DNA from: an uncultured Chloroflexota bacterium
Lineage (GTDB): Bacteria > Chloroflexota > Anaerolineae > Anaerolineales > Anaerolineaceae
DNA: 50,101 nt
Reading direction: 5' to 3'
Assembly (NCBI GenBank): GCA_902774215.1
Contig: CACYHU010000032.1
Location: forward strand, 1 to 50,101
The position numbers and the translations under genes were made by a program. The notes under the pieces are model-generated. The model saw only the letters and a list, made by a program, of their open reading frames with translations, was not told the origin of the DNA and did no database searches. Shown here piece by piece: positions 25,018 through 33,691 of the stretch; position 1 is the stretch's first letter; every line of letters begins with the position of its first letter.

Positions 25018-26409
25018 TCAGAGCATGGCGTTTTTCGGTGTGCGCGGGAAGGGCAGGATGTCGCGGATGTTGGCCATACCGGTCATGTACATGATCATCC
25101 TTTCAAAGCCCAGACCGAACCCGGCGTGATGGGTCGTGCCGTAGCGGCGCAGGTCCAGATACCATTCATAATCTGCTTTATTCAGTCCGCATTCCGCAAT
25201 GCGTTGTTCCAGAACATCCAGGCGTTCCTCACGCTGGGAACCGCCGATGATCTCGCCGACGCCCGGGACCAGCAGGTCGACAGCTGCCACGGTTTTCCCG
25301 TCATCGTTGACACGCATATAAAATGCTTTCAGTTCTTTCGGATAGTTGATAACGAAGAGCGGCTTTTTGTAAACCACTTCAGTGAGGTAGCGTTCATGCT
25401 CTGTCTGCAGATCGGCTCCCCAGTAAACCGGATACTGGAACTGATCCTTGACCTTTTCCAGCTGTTCGATGGCTTCGGTATAGGTGACAGTCGCGAAGTC
25501 CGAGTCGATGACATGCTGAATGCGTTCCAGCAGACCCTTATCGAAGAAGTCGTTGAAGAACTGCATTTCCTGCGGGCAATGCTCCATGACGTAAGACAGG
25601 ATGAATTTCACCATATCGCGGGCGAGATCCATATCGTCCTGAAGATCCGCAAAAGCAATTTCCGGTTCGATCATCCAGAATTCGGAGGCATGACGGGCTG
25701 TATAAGATTCTTCCGCCCGGAAAGTGGGACCGAAGGTATAGATCTTTCCGAAGGCCTGTGCCATGGTTTCGCCCTGCAGCTGACCGGAAACAGTCAGTGC
25801 GGTGGAAGCGCCGAAGAAATCCTGGGAATAGTCGATGGAACCGTCTTCCAAACGCGGCAGAGCGTTCAGATCCAGTGTTGTGACGCGGAACATTTCACCA
25901 GCGCCTTCACAGTCGCTGGTGGTAATGATCGGGGTATGCGCATAGACAAAACCACGGTCATTGAAGAATTTATGGATCGCATAAGCGGTCACACTGCGGA
26001 CACGGAATGTGGCTGAAAGTGTGTTAGTGCGCATACGCAGATGAGGAAGTGTGCGCAGATATTCCAGCGTGTGGCGCTTTTTCTGAAGCGGATAGTCCGG
26101 TGTGGACGTACCTTCAACATCAATGGCCGTTGCTTCCACCTCAAAAGGCTGTTTGGCCTCCGGTGTCAGTTTGAAAAGCCCGCGTACGATCAATGCCGCG
26201 CCGACATTCTGTCCTGCGATTTCCTTATAATTCTCAATGCTGTCAAACATGACTACCTGAAGGGGCAGATGCGTGCCGCCATCAGAAAGTTGGATGAATG
26301 CCATTTTTTTCTGGTCGCGGATGGATTTGACCCAGCCGCATACTGTGATCTCCTGTCCGCTGAAATCTTCCGGAGAGGCAAATAATTCTCTGATTTCTGT
26401 ACGTTTCAC
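25018..26409 (-). CDS. asnS: Asparaginyl-tRNA synthetase
   Basis: A 463-residue class IIb aminoacyl-tRNA synthetase that charges tRNA-Asn. The N-terminal OB-fold (about 18-110, [24 protein letters not shown]) binds the anticodon. The catalytic core shows motif 2 ([30 protein letters not shown]) and motif 3 ([32 protein letters not shown]). The asparagine-type motif and total length fit AsnS rather than AspS, which is longer. The gene starts 15 bases after a lipoprotein gene and probably shares its transcript. No T-box leader is seen. Confidence 0.95.
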   Translation of the reverse strand: MKRTEIRELFASPEDFSGQEITVCGWVKSIRDQKKMAFIQLSDGGTHLPLQVVMFDSIENYKEIAGQNVGAALIVRGLFKLTPEAKQPFEVEATAIDVEGTSTPDYPLQKKRHTLEYLRTLPHLRMRTNTLSATFRVRSVTAYAIHKFFNDRGFVYAHTPIITTSDCEGAGEMFRVTTLDLNALPRLEDGSIDYSQDFFGASTALTVSGQLQGETMAQAFGKIYTFGPTFRAEESYTARHASEFWMIEPEIAFADLQDDMDLARDMVKFILSYVMEHCPQEMQFFNDFFDKGLLERIQHVIDSDFATVTYTEAIEQLEKVKDQFQYPVYWGADLQTEHERYLTEVVYKKPLFVINYPKELKAFYMRVNDDGKTVAAVDLLVPGVGEIIGGSQREERLDVLEQRIAECGLNKADYEWYLDLRRYGTTHHAGFGLGFERMIMYMTGMANIRDILPFPRTPKNAML

Positions 26410-26424
26410 TTGTTTTTACTCCTG

Positions 26425-27102
26425 TTAATTTCTTTTCTGCATCAAAAACTGAAGCTTAAGATTTATTTTATAGGCCGACTCAAATCCATTCGTCATTGGA
26501 TTGCCGGTATCCGTGAAAATCTGGAAGACCGGGCAGTAGGTCGTCAGAGCCGTATTGGGGTTGGCGATACGCTGGAAGCTGAAGCAGGCTTTCTGACCGG
26601 TTGAAACTTCTTTCCCTAACAGGACCCGGTCATCAGGCGAAATAACTTGACCGGCCTTATTGGTGCACATGCAATAAAAGTTTTCATTCCAGGTTCCCGA
26701 GCCTTCATTTGTAAAACAAACTTCAATATACAGATTATCGAGCGGAACGAAATCATTCCAGTTGCCCGGATCGCCGATTTTATAGATCGTGTGAGTTGTG
26801 TAGCCAACACGCAGATAAGGACGCGGTTCTTCGGTCGCTGTGGGCGGAATCAACGGGATAATACTGGTCGGTGTATATATCGGGGTTGCTGTCGGTGTAT
26901 TTGTCGGTGTCGGAGAGGGGTTTTCAATTGCCCATTGTGTCTCGGTTTCTCTCCGCAGAGCCTCTGCAGTTTCCTGAGCAGCCTGCATCATCTCTTCGGG
27001 ACTCATTGTAGGCGTTTTGGTTGGCGCTACAGGAACATTGGAGCAGGCACCTAAAAAGGCCGCGGCCAATAATATGAAGATAAGGTTTTTAATGGCTTTC
27101 AT
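26425..27102 (-). CDS. Lipoprotein with Pro/Thr linker and NBR1-Ig-like domain
   Basis: A 225-residue lipoprotein. The signal peptide ends in the lipobox LGAC with the lipidated Cys at residue 20. A polar spacer and a linker PSPTPTNTPTATPIYTPT (about 63-80) lead to a C-terminal domain (DNLYIEVCFTNEGSGTWNENFYC...). Its 'F-x-N-x-G-x-x-x-W' core resembles the NBR1 Ig-like domain common in Anaerolineae lipoproteins. The domain has several Cys residues that may form disulfides outside the cell. It is the first gene of the transcript with asnS and has a good promoter and the ribosome-binding site GAGGAGAG. The function is unknown. Confidence 0.75.
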   Translation of the reverse strand: MKAIKNLIFILLAAAFLGACSNVPVAPTKTPTMSPEEMMQAAQETAEALRRETETQWAIENPSPTPTNTPTATPIYTPTSIIPLIPPTATEEPRPYLRVGYTTHTIYKIGDPGNWNDFVPLDNLYIEVCFTNEGSGTWNENFYCMCTNKAGQVISPDDRVLLGKEVSTGQKACFSFQRIANPNTALTTYCPVFQIFTDTGNPMTNGFESAYKINLKLQFLMQKRN

Positions 27103-27134
27103 TTTTCTCTCCTCTATTTTCTACTCTTCATTGC

Positions 27135-27164
27135 ATTATAAACGACAATGCCTTTTTATTGCAA
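27135..27164 (-). promoter_or_regulatory. Promoter of the lipoprotein-asnS unit
   Basis: On the minus strand TTGCAA and a perfect TATAAT are separated by 18 bp, with about 32 bases to the start codon at 27102. Confidence 0.65.
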
Positions 27165-27233
27165 ATTTTCACCGATAAAATTATAGATTTTCTGTAATTT
27201 TTATTCCTGTATTTTGATAGTTTATGAGACATG

Positions 27234-27337
27234 TTATTTATTCAGAACGGAGCACACGGGGACTGACAATTTGCCGTGGTGAAGCCCGCGCGAAGGGCCG
27301 GTCACCTGTGATGCGGCACCCGGTCCTAAACAGATAC
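27234..27337 (-). repeat. Hairpin repeat family 1, copy C
   Basis: Read on the minus strand: GTATCTGTTTAGGACCGGGT..., then CGCGCGGGCTTCACC, then CCCCGTGTGCTCCGTTCTGAAT. It is in the opposite orientation to copies A, B and D. One end stops 8 bases from the methyltransferase stop codon, so the element sits at the 3' end of a gene, like copies A and B. Confidence 0.75.
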
Positions 27338-27345
27338 GAGAGATA

Positions 27346-28173
27346 TCATACAAAGCGCCAAAAGAGGAAACCTCTTCTGAGAAGCTGCGGCCGGAGATCG
27401 ATTTTGTATCCGGCCTGATAAAGTTCCCGTGCTGCCGCTCCAAACAAAGCACGAATACCAAAACTGCGCATGGGGGACTGATTCCGGCAGGCGGTTTTCC
27501 ACCGTTCCATGAACTCATAGATTTCTTCACCGGGTACCATGCGGTGGATATAGTTTTTTGTCAGTACCGGCTGAAACAGGTCAGGTTCAAAACCCATATG
27601 AAAATTTGTGCTGAACAGAAAACCTTCCCGCACAACCGGATGCGGCGGCGCGGCAGAGCGGCGGATAACATTGGCTGTCCAAACGGAGCCATAGGGATTC
27701 GATGTTCCCTCGAGCAGCAACCCTCCCGGGACTATCTGCCGGCCAAGCTGCTCTACAGGGGCGGCCCATTCGGTTTCGTCATACTGCCGAAGCACATTGA
27801 AAGCCCGAATCAGACGGGCTGATTCTCCTTCGAATAATGGCAGGTTGAATCCGCCAAGACGGAAGAACGTATTCTCATCTTCAAAAGGTTTTCCCATCGC
27901 GACCCGTTCCGGATCAATTTCGACGCCCAGAACAGGCAGATGCGGGTTCTGTACTCTGAGCCGCTGCGCTGATTCCAGTGTTGTGAAAGGTTCAAATCCA
28001 TAACCCAGGTCAATGTAAAATGAACGCAGTCCCGGCGGATCCTGCATCCGGATCAGACTGCCTTCAGTCAGGAGCATAAAAATGTCTGAGCGGCGTAAGC
28101 GGTTCCGTGCGGTTTTGCCCCGGGTTTGATGTCCCTGCGGTTTATAAGGCTGTTTTGGTTTCATCATTTTCAA
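27346..28173 (-). CDS. SAM-dependent methyltransferase-like protein
   Basis: A 275-residue soluble protein with a basic N-terminal tail (KPKQPYKPQGHQTRGKTARNRLRR). The core has a class I methyltransferase outline: SFYIDLGYGFEPFTTLE for the SAM-binding loop (motif I, here DLGYG), VLGVEIDPERV for the acidic ribose-binding residue (motif II), and IRAFNVLRQYDE and VPGGLLLEGTSNPYG for the later strands. The substrate cannot be inferred. It may be read together with the oxidoreductase gene 72 bases upstream. Distantly similar proteins occur in Actinobacteria and Chloroflexota without a known role, as far as I recall. Confidence 0.65.
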   Translation of the reverse strand: MKMMKPKQPYKPQGHQTRGKTARNRLRRSDIFMLLTEGSLIRMQDPPGLRSFYIDLGYGFEPFTTLESAQRLRVQNPHLPVLGVEIDPERVAMGKPFEDENTFFRLGGFNLPLFEGESARLIRAFNVLRQYDETEWAAPVEQLGRQIVPGGLLLEGTSNPYGSVWTANVIRRSAAPPHPVVREGFLFSTNFHMGFEPDLFQPVLTKNYIHRMVPGEEIYEFMERWKTACRNQSPMRSFGIRALFGAAARELYQAGYKIDLRPQLLRRGFLFWRFV

Positions 28174-28245
28174 TTTTATGAACTGTACCTGAGCCGAAGC
28201 TGACTGCTAAGTATCGGGTGCAGGGTATTCAGGCGGGATCGTGAA

Positions 28246-29742
28246 TTAATTACCCTTTCTGCTGTTTATGATCTCCCGGTGTACGATTTCCGCACCCTGC
28301 AGAACACCGGGCAGGAACGGACCCGGATGTGCGCCATTTCCAACCAGATAGAGATTTTCAATATCAGCACAGCGGTTTGGCAGCCGGGGAATCTCGGTCT
28401 TTTCCTGGTTTGGATCAAATCCCCATGCTGCACCTTTGAAGCTGTTAAATCTCTCTTCCAGCATAACAGGTGTGATGTACCGCTCTCCTGCAAGGCGGGA
28501 ACGCAGGTCATCGTCAAAATATTGCTGAAGTTCAGTGAGAATGCGGTCCCGAAAGCGGTATGATTCCTGCGGCCAGTTTACCTCTGAATCTATGTTGGGC
28601 ACAGGGCAGATCACGGAAAGTGCCCCTTTGTCCTGTGGTACAAAAGACGGATCGATCAGTGAGGGGACATGAAGATAAAAAAGCGGATGGGCAGGCAGAC
28701 GGTTTTCAGTGAAAAGCTCCTGTTCCCATTGTTTCATATCCGGAGGCATGATCACATTAAAACCGATCAGAGGCCTTTTCGCTTTCGGCTGACTGTGCAT
28801 CGCCATGTGATAGATGAAGAGGGAAATTCCCGGCTTCCGCATTTGAGCTGCTTCAACTGTTGCGTAGCGGAAGCGGTCGGAATCGATCAGTGAACGGCAG
28901 GTAAAAGCTGTGTCCGCGTCGGAGATCACATAATCAGCCATGCGGATACTGTTGTCAGTGAGGCGGACTCCGGTGACAGAGCCATTGTAGACCTGAATTG
29001 CCTCAGCTTCGGAATTGTATTGGATCTCTCCCCCGCATTCAAGGAAGAGCTTCTCCAGCGCGCTGACCAATGCTTCCGATCCCCCTTTGGCGAGGAGTAC
29101 TCCCCAACGCTGCATTACAGAGGGGATCATCCGGTAAAAATGAGAGCTTTCTGACGGTGCTCCGCCGCAGAACATGGACCAGAATGAATGTACACTCCGT
29201 AATTCTTCTGATGTGAATAAGCGCTCGCTGATACTGCGGCCGCTCCGTCCCGGGCGCAATCCGCGGAAGCCGAATTCGGAGGCAAAGGGATTCCGGCTGC
29301 GGCGATAGGGTTTTGAAAAAAATTTGGGAAGATATTCGTCCAATATCCTGTCCGAACGTTTTCCGTATGCAGTGAAGCCCTGTTGGTCCTGCAGCCCGAA
29401 AAGGCTGTTTTTCATCACTGTATCTGCGGCTTCACGGTAGAGTGTGTATTCATTTTCTTCGGGGAAAATAAAACTTATGATCGGAGAAAGCTCTTCGAAA
29501 GTCAGATAATCGCTAAGGGTGCGTCCCGTAGCCTTGAAAAGGTTTTCAAGCTGTTCCGGCATGGTGACCAGACTGCCGGCGTTCGGAAAAGTGATGCCGC
29601 CGATACGGGTCGGCTGCAGCCAGCCGCCGGGCTTCATGTTTTTTTCAATAATACGGACCCGAAACCCCTCTGCAGCCAGACGTATACCAACGGCTAACCC
29701 GCCGATTCCCGCTCCGATGATCAGTACGCTGTTGTTTTTCAT
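28246..29742 (-). CDS. FAD-dependent oxidoreductase of the phytoene desaturase (CrtI) family
   Basis: A 498-residue flavoprotein. The dinucleotide-binding motif LIIGAGIGGLAVGIRLAAEG-x-RVRIIEKN opens the protein, and PGG and NAGSLVTM follow as in CrtI-type desaturases and isomerases. The C-terminal FAD motif is NLYLVGNGAHPGPFLPGVLQGAEI. No phytoene synthase or other carotenoid gene is in the window, so carotenoid work is not assured; many family members act on other lipids. The start codon lies directly against a heptad array, and no good ribosome-binding site is left in front of it. Confidence 0.8.
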   Translation of the reverse strand: MKNNSVLIIGAGIGGLAVGIRLAAEGFRVRIIEKNMKPGGWLQPTRIGGITFPNAGSLVTMPEQLENLFKATGRTLSDYLTFEELSPIISFIFPEENEYTLYREAADTVMKNSLFGLQDQQGFTAYGKRSDRILDEYLPKFFSKPYRRSRNPFASEFGFRGLRPGRSGRSISERLFTSEELRSVHSFWSMFCGGAPSESSHFYRMIPSVMQRWGVLLAKGGSEALVSALEKLFLECGGEIQYNSEAEAIQVYNGSVTGVRLTDNSIRMADYVISDADTAFTCRSLIDSDRFRYATVEAAQMRKPGISLFIYHMAMHSQPKAKRPLIGFNVIMPPDMKQWEQELFTENRLPAHPLFYLHVPSLIDPSFVPQDKGALSVICPVPNIDSEVNWPQESYRFRDRILTELQQYFDDDLRSRLAGERYITPVMLEERFNSFKGAAWGFDPNQEKTEIPRLPNRCADIENLYLVGNGAHPGPFLPGVLQGAEIVHREIINSRKGN

Positions 29743-29745
29743 ATT

Positions 29746-29843
29746 TTAGTGGATAGTGTATTGTGTATAGTGTATAGCGGACGATCCCGGTCAGGACTTC
29801 CCGTTATACACTAAACACTAACCACTAACGGCTGATAGTTAAT
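29746..29843. repeat. Heptad arrays as a long inverted repeat, locus 2
   Basis: The left arm has 7-base units such as TAGTGGA, TAGTGTA and TTGTGTA. The right arm has the complement in the same register (ACACTAA, ACACTAA, CCACTAA). The arms pair imperfectly over about 28 bp with a loop of about 30 bases. It fills the gap between slyD and the CrtI-like gene and touches the latter's start codon. Confidence 0.7.
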
Positions 29844-30366
29844 GGCAATGATGCCCGCAGGAGCTGCAGTCATCGCAGCCGCAGCCGTCATCCAGATAGA
29901 TGGATCCGGCTTCGATTTCTTCTGCAGTACCGGGACGCAGAGAGACGATCTCACAGTCGAAATTCAGTGTTTTCCCGGCCATCGGGTGATTCAGGTCAAC
30001 GGTGACAGTATCGTCATCCCATTCCAGGATGTAGCTGTGAAGGTGATTCCCCTGATCGTCTTCAAGGGGAACCATCCGGCCTTTTTCAATCGGGAAATCA
30101 GCAGGGAACAGGCTCCGTTCCAGTTCAATGACGTTTTCCGGATCATATTCACCGTAAGCTTCTTCCGGTTCAATGGTGACATTCTTTTTGTCACCGATCG
30201 CCATGCCTTCCAGTTCTTTTTCAAGACCGGAGATAAGATTCCCGTGCCCATGGATATATTCCAGCGGGTCTGAAGCGGGAGCGGAATCTTCCACGGCGTT
30301 TTCTACATAAAGGGTATAAGCCAACCCGACGACAACGTCTTTTCCGACAGTTATATTTTCACTCAT
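29839..30366 (-). CDS. slyD: SlyD-like FKBP-type peptidyl-prolyl isomerase with metal-binding tail
   Basis: A 175-residue cytoplasmic folding helper. The FKBP half-domains carry VGLAYTLYVE, DPLEYIHGHGNLISGLEKELEGM and FDCEIVSLR; the IF (insert-in-flap) chaperone domain lies between (about 70-130). The tail CGCDDCSSCGHHCH is a Cys/His metal-binding run like the nickel-binding tail of E. coli SlyD, which helps hydrogenase maturation. No hydrogenase genes are in the window. The ribosome-binding site is AAGGAAG. Heptad repeats lie on both sides of the gene. Confidence 0.92.
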   Translation of the reverse strand: MSENITVGKDVVVGLAYTLYVENAVEDSAPASDPLEYIHGHGNLISGLEKELEGMAIGDKKNVTIEPEEAYGEYDPENVIELERSLFPADFPIEKGRMVPLEDDQGNHLHSYILEWDDDTVTVDLNHPMAGKTLNFDCEIVSLRPGTAEEIEAGSIYLDDGCGCDDCSSCGHHCH

Positions 30367-30390
30367 TTTTTCTTCCTTGTTTTCTGGTTA

Positions 30391-30480
30391 TTGATAATCT
30401 TCAGTTATCAGTTGACAATTGTCAGTACAGCTGCCTTTTGCGGTCATGAAAGCTTCTGACTCCTGATTTCCAACTTCTTA
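30391..30480. repeat. Heptad arrays, locus 3
   Basis: TTCAGTTATCAGTTGACAAT (7-base register) lies at the left and TTCTGACTCCTGATTTCCAA at the right, separated by about 25 bases. It occupies the space between the slyD start and the epimerase stop. Confidence 0.55.
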
Positions 30481-31371
30481 CTGTTTTAAATTCTCATCTA
30501 TTTCAAATGTCCGCCTCATACCTTCTTCCAGCATGATCTTCGGATGATAATTTAATTCCTTTTCCGCTATGGTGAGATCGGCGCACATGCGGTTGGCACC
30601 TCCAACACGGCGGGGGTTGTGGACGACCTGCGGTTCGATACCGGTGATTTTTTGTGCTGTTTCCAGCACTTCATTCACAGAGGATTCCTGCCCGGAACCG
30701 ATGTTGATAATGATTTCATCGTTCTTTTTCAGTGACGCGGCAGCAACAAAGGCATCCACAACGTCATCCACATAAACAAAATCACGGGTCTTCGAACCGT
30801 CCCCATGGATCACGACCGTTCCCTTCAGGGCGGACTGCCGCAGGAAGGTAGGAATAACAGGGGAATGAGCGAAGGAAAAGCCCTGATAAGGCCCGTAGCA
30901 GTTAAAAATGCGCAGACAGACTGCCTGCAGCCCCCAAAGCTGCCCAATGGTGCGGATGTAAAACTCACTGGCAAGCTTGGAAACAGCATACGGAGATTCC
31001 GGCCGGGGATTCATATCTTCCCGCAGCGGCATCACAGGCTGGTTCCCGTAGATCGCACCGGAAGAGGCAAAGACCATCTTTTGATTGCCGACGTCATGCA
31101 TGGCTTCCAAAAGAGTAACCGTTCCGCCGACATTGGTTTTTTCATATTCGCCCGGGTAAAGCAGAGAGTCCGGTACGATGACCTTGGCTGCCAGCCAGAG
31201 AGATTCCTTACTGTTGAGGTCATTACGGACAAACTGAACCTCCGGAAGGAGACGCTGCGGTTCACCTCCGGAACAATCATCCAGACCGATGACCTCATGG
31301 CCTTCTTTAATCAACCTGTTGGACAAGGCAGTCCCTAAAAATCCGGCAGCCCCGGTGATAAAACATTTCAC
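30478..31371 (-). CDS. NAD-dependent sugar epimerase/dehydratase (GalE-like, extended SDR)
   Basis: A 297-residue enzyme acting on nucleotide sugars. The N-terminal NAD-binding motif is ITGAAGFLGTAL (GxxGxxG). The catalytic region has ASSGAIYG and SPYAVSKLASE (Tyr-x-x-x-Lys), then FNCYGPYQ. The start is taken as GTG at 31371 because AAGGAT is 9 bases ahead; a TTG two codons earlier is too close to it. The exact sugar (UDP-glucose, UDP-glucuronate or dTDP-sugar) cannot be decided. There is no adjacent polysaccharide cluster, although a GT2 enzyme and a nucleotidyltransferase are elsewhere in the window. Confidence 0.85.
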   Translation of the reverse strand: MKCFITGAAGFLGTALSNRLIKEGHEVIGLDDCSGGEPQRLLPEVQFVRNDLNSKESLWLAAKVIVPDSLLYPGEYEKTNVGGTVTLLEAMHDVGNQKMVFASSGAIYGNQPVMPLREDMNPRPESPYAVSKLASEFYIRTIGQLWGLQAVCLRIFNCYGPYQGFSFAHSPVIPTFLRQSALKGTVVIHGDGSKTRDFVYVDDVVDAFVAAASLKKNDEIIINIGSGQESSVNEVLETAQKITGIEPQVVHNPRRVGGANRMCADLTIAEKELNYHPKIMLEEGMRRTFEIDENLKQ

Positions 31372-31498
31372 GATCAATTATCCTTCTGCTTAGATATTCC
31401 CCATCCATAAATCATAACAGATTTTTTACCATATGTAAGAAATATAAATGCAGAAATAATTAATGGTGACAGGTTCTCGGCGTTTTTTTGTCATGATT

Positions 31499-33040
31499 TC
31501 AGTTGCTTGTGAGACCTGATATCCGGTCCCTCAGGGTTTTCCGGTTGATTTTTCCGCTCTCGGTTTGAGGAATCTCACTGATAATAAAAAAATATTTTGG
31601 TACCGCATAGGATGAGACACCGTTGTTTATGGCTGCCTTGAGCTTCATCTCCAGTTGACGGGACCATTCCACGCCATCGGCCAGAACAAGAAAAGCCGCC
31701 GGAACTTCAAAGCACAGCTCGTCCGGTGCGGCGGTAACTGCCGCGGCTGTCACAGCCGGATCCATACAAAGGACCTGTTCCACTTCAGCAGGCCCTACCA
31801 GATGTCCGGAGGTGTTGATCACATCATCCTCCCGTCCCTCAAAATGCAGATAGCCTTCATCATCGATCAGAGCCAGATCTCCGGTTTCATAAATTCCGTG
31901 GTTTATCTTCTCTTCAGCAGCTTCCGGCATATTGTAATACCCTTTGAACATGGAAGAAAAACCGGCTTTCAGGCAAAGCTTATGAGAATCAGTAAGAATG
32001 ATTTCACTGTCGTCAACAGCTTTTCCCATCCATCCCGGAATGATTTTTTGTTCCGGCTGATTCGCAATGCGGATCGTTCCGCATTCGGTTTGAAACCAGG
32101 TGTCATAAAGAGGCTGAGAGAAAGTCTTTTCTCCCCAGTGATATACAGCTGCGCCGAGCGGTTCCCCGATGCTGTAGATCTGTTTCAAAGCGGAAAAGTC
32201 AAAATCTTTGAAGAAAGCGTCATCTTCCCGCATCAGTGCGCGCAGGGCAGTGGGGGCTGTGTACCACAGGCTGACTTTTTTATCCTGCAGGATGGGCATC
32301 CAGCGTTTGGCATGAAAATTACCCTCGTACTGGATCGACGGAATGCCGCACAGAACCGGCCCGATGATCCCGTATACTGTTCCCGTGATCCATGCCGGGT
32401 GTGCTGTGCACCAGTAAATATCTTCCGGCAAAGCATGCAGGACATTTTTCATGCTTCGCACAACAGCATCGGCAATCCCGTGACGGTGTATCACCGGTTT
32501 CGGCATCCCGGTAGTTCCGGATGTGAAAACGATGAAAGCGTCATCCTCCGGTTTGATTTCCGCGTTTTCTCTGACAGGCTGCCAGTTTTCTTCGTCCCAT
32601 TTTAAATGCAGCGGACCTGAAGGATCCTTCCCGACAAGAATAATTTTCTTTAAGGTTTCCGGAATATTAATAAATTTTAAGGATTTTTCAGGATCAATAT
32701 CCGTAATAAAAAAATCAGCTTCGGCTGCTTTCAGACGTACTTCCAGCCCACCGGCGCCAAGTCCCGGAAAAAGAACGCAGGGTATGGCACCGAGTTTCAG
32801 CGCTCCCCAGAAAAAAGACCAGAGCGGAACGGTTCCCCGCAAGGAGATCAGTACATGGTCTCCCTTTTTGCAGCCGCAGGAGCGCAGACAGGCAGCAGCA
32901 CGGGAAGATTTGTCATCCAGCTTCTGAAGATCAAATGATGTGGAATTCAGGCGGGAATCAACAATGGTAAGCATGTCCGTTTTTTCCCGGGCAGCATTCA
33001 ATTGTTTTTCATATGCGGAAAGAAGCGTGTTCTGATCCAT
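31499..33040 (-). CDS. AMP-forming acyl-CoA synthetase (ACS/AcsM-like)
   Basis: A 513-residue ligase of the ANL superfamily that activates a carboxylic acid through an acyl-AMP to an acyl-CoA. The P-loop-like motif is FIVFTSGTTGMPKPV, followed by WCTAHPAWITG, the core motif YETGDLALIDDEGYLHFEGREDDVINTSGHLVGPAEVE and the catalytic C-terminal Lys in ESGKINRKTLRDR. The pattern is closest to acetyl/propionyl or medium-chain acyl-CoA synthetases. It is shorter than classical Acs (about 650). The ribosome-binding site GAGG is present. The substrate is not known. It could supply acyl groups for the O-acylation cassette, but nothing in the context shows this. Confidence 0.85.
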   Translation of the reverse strand: MDQNTLLSAYEKQLNAAREKTDMLTIVDSRLNSTSFDLQKLDDKSSRAAACLRSCGCKKGDHVLISLRGTVPLWSFFWGALKLGAIPCVLFPGLGAGGLEVRLKAAEADFFITDIDPEKSLKFINIPETLKKIILVGKDPSGPLHLKWDEENWQPVRENAEIKPEDDAFIVFTSGTTGMPKPVIHRHGIADAVVRSMKNVLHALPEDIYWCTAHPAWITGTVYGIIGPVLCGIPSIQYEGNFHAKRWMPILQDKKVSLWYTAPTALRALMREDDAFFKDFDFSALKQIYSIGEPLGAAVYHWGEKTFSQPLYDTWFQTECGTIRIANQPEQKIIPGWMGKAVDDSEIILTDSHKLCLKAGFSSMFKGYYNMPEAAEEKINHGIYETGDLALIDDEGYLHFEGREDDVINTSGHLVGPAEVEQVLCMDPAVTAAAVTAAPDELCFEVPAAFLVLADGVEWSRQLEMKLKAAINNGVSSYAVPKYFFIISEIPQTESGKINRKTLRDRISGLTSN

Positions 33041-33159
33041 TTGCGGTGTCCTCTTTTGGATTTATTTTATATTGTTCAACGCATAACTGAGCCATATTTC
33101 GTTGGTTACACATCAGATAAACGGATATGATGTCCGGCCCACTCTGCGAAGCCTGAATT

Positions 33160-33687
33160 CTATTTAAACTTAAACCACGAAAGAGCTTTTCTCATCAGAT
33201 AGGCATTTTGCGGTTCTGAAACGACGAAACCTTCATCATTAACATAGGTCCAGGTGCCTTCATCGATCCTGACAACTTTAAACCCGTGCTCCTGGTAAAA
33301 CCAGCGTGCGCGGTCGTTATTCCGGGCGCAGTTCAGGTAGATGTCGCGGATCCGGTGCAGCCGGACCTGTTTTTCACATTCCTGCAAAAGCAGGCTTCCC
33401 AGTCCATGGTCCCTAAAATCCGGTTTGATGCGGAATGAGCTGAGAAAATAATATCGTGTCCGGATGCCGTAATTCGCGTTCGGTTCTTTTTGTGAGAGGA
33501 ATACCTGCCCGATGATGCCATCCCCTGATGTTTCGGCAACCAGCGGGATCGAGAGCCCTTTTTGAGAATTATGAAAAATCTCCCTGTAGATCCGGCGGTA
33601 ACGCCTGTATTCATCTCCCCATTCCAATTCCGGAAGATCATCCTCCCTTAGGAGCCGGATATTGACCGTCTTCAGCCAGTTTTCCAT
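33160..33687 (-). CDS. GNAT-family N-acetyltransferase
   Basis: A 175-residue protein with the GNAT fold: VNIRLLREDDLPELEW at the start, FRIKPDFRDHGLGSLLLQECEKQV as the acetyl-CoA pyrophosphate-binding motif (R/Q-x-x-G-x-G/A form DHGLGSLL), and NDRARWFYQEHGFKVVR near the end. It begins 4 bases after the stop of the DHH-CCA gene, so the two are translated together. The acceptor is unknown. Confidence 0.85.
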   Translation of the reverse strand: MENWLKTVNIRLLREDDLPELEWGDEYRRYRRIYREIFHNSQKGLSIPLVAETSGDGIIGQVFLSQKEPNANYGIRTRYYFLSSFRIKPDFRDHGLGSLLLQECEKQVRLHRIRDIYLNCARNNDRARWFYQEHGFKVVRIDEGTWTYVNDEGFVVSEPQNAYLMRKALSWFKFK

Positions 33688-33691
33688 ATTT

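Noticed and set aside
24778..26016. A 412-codon plus-strand open frame
   Set aside because: Mostly antisense to asnS and composed of low-likelihood sequence.
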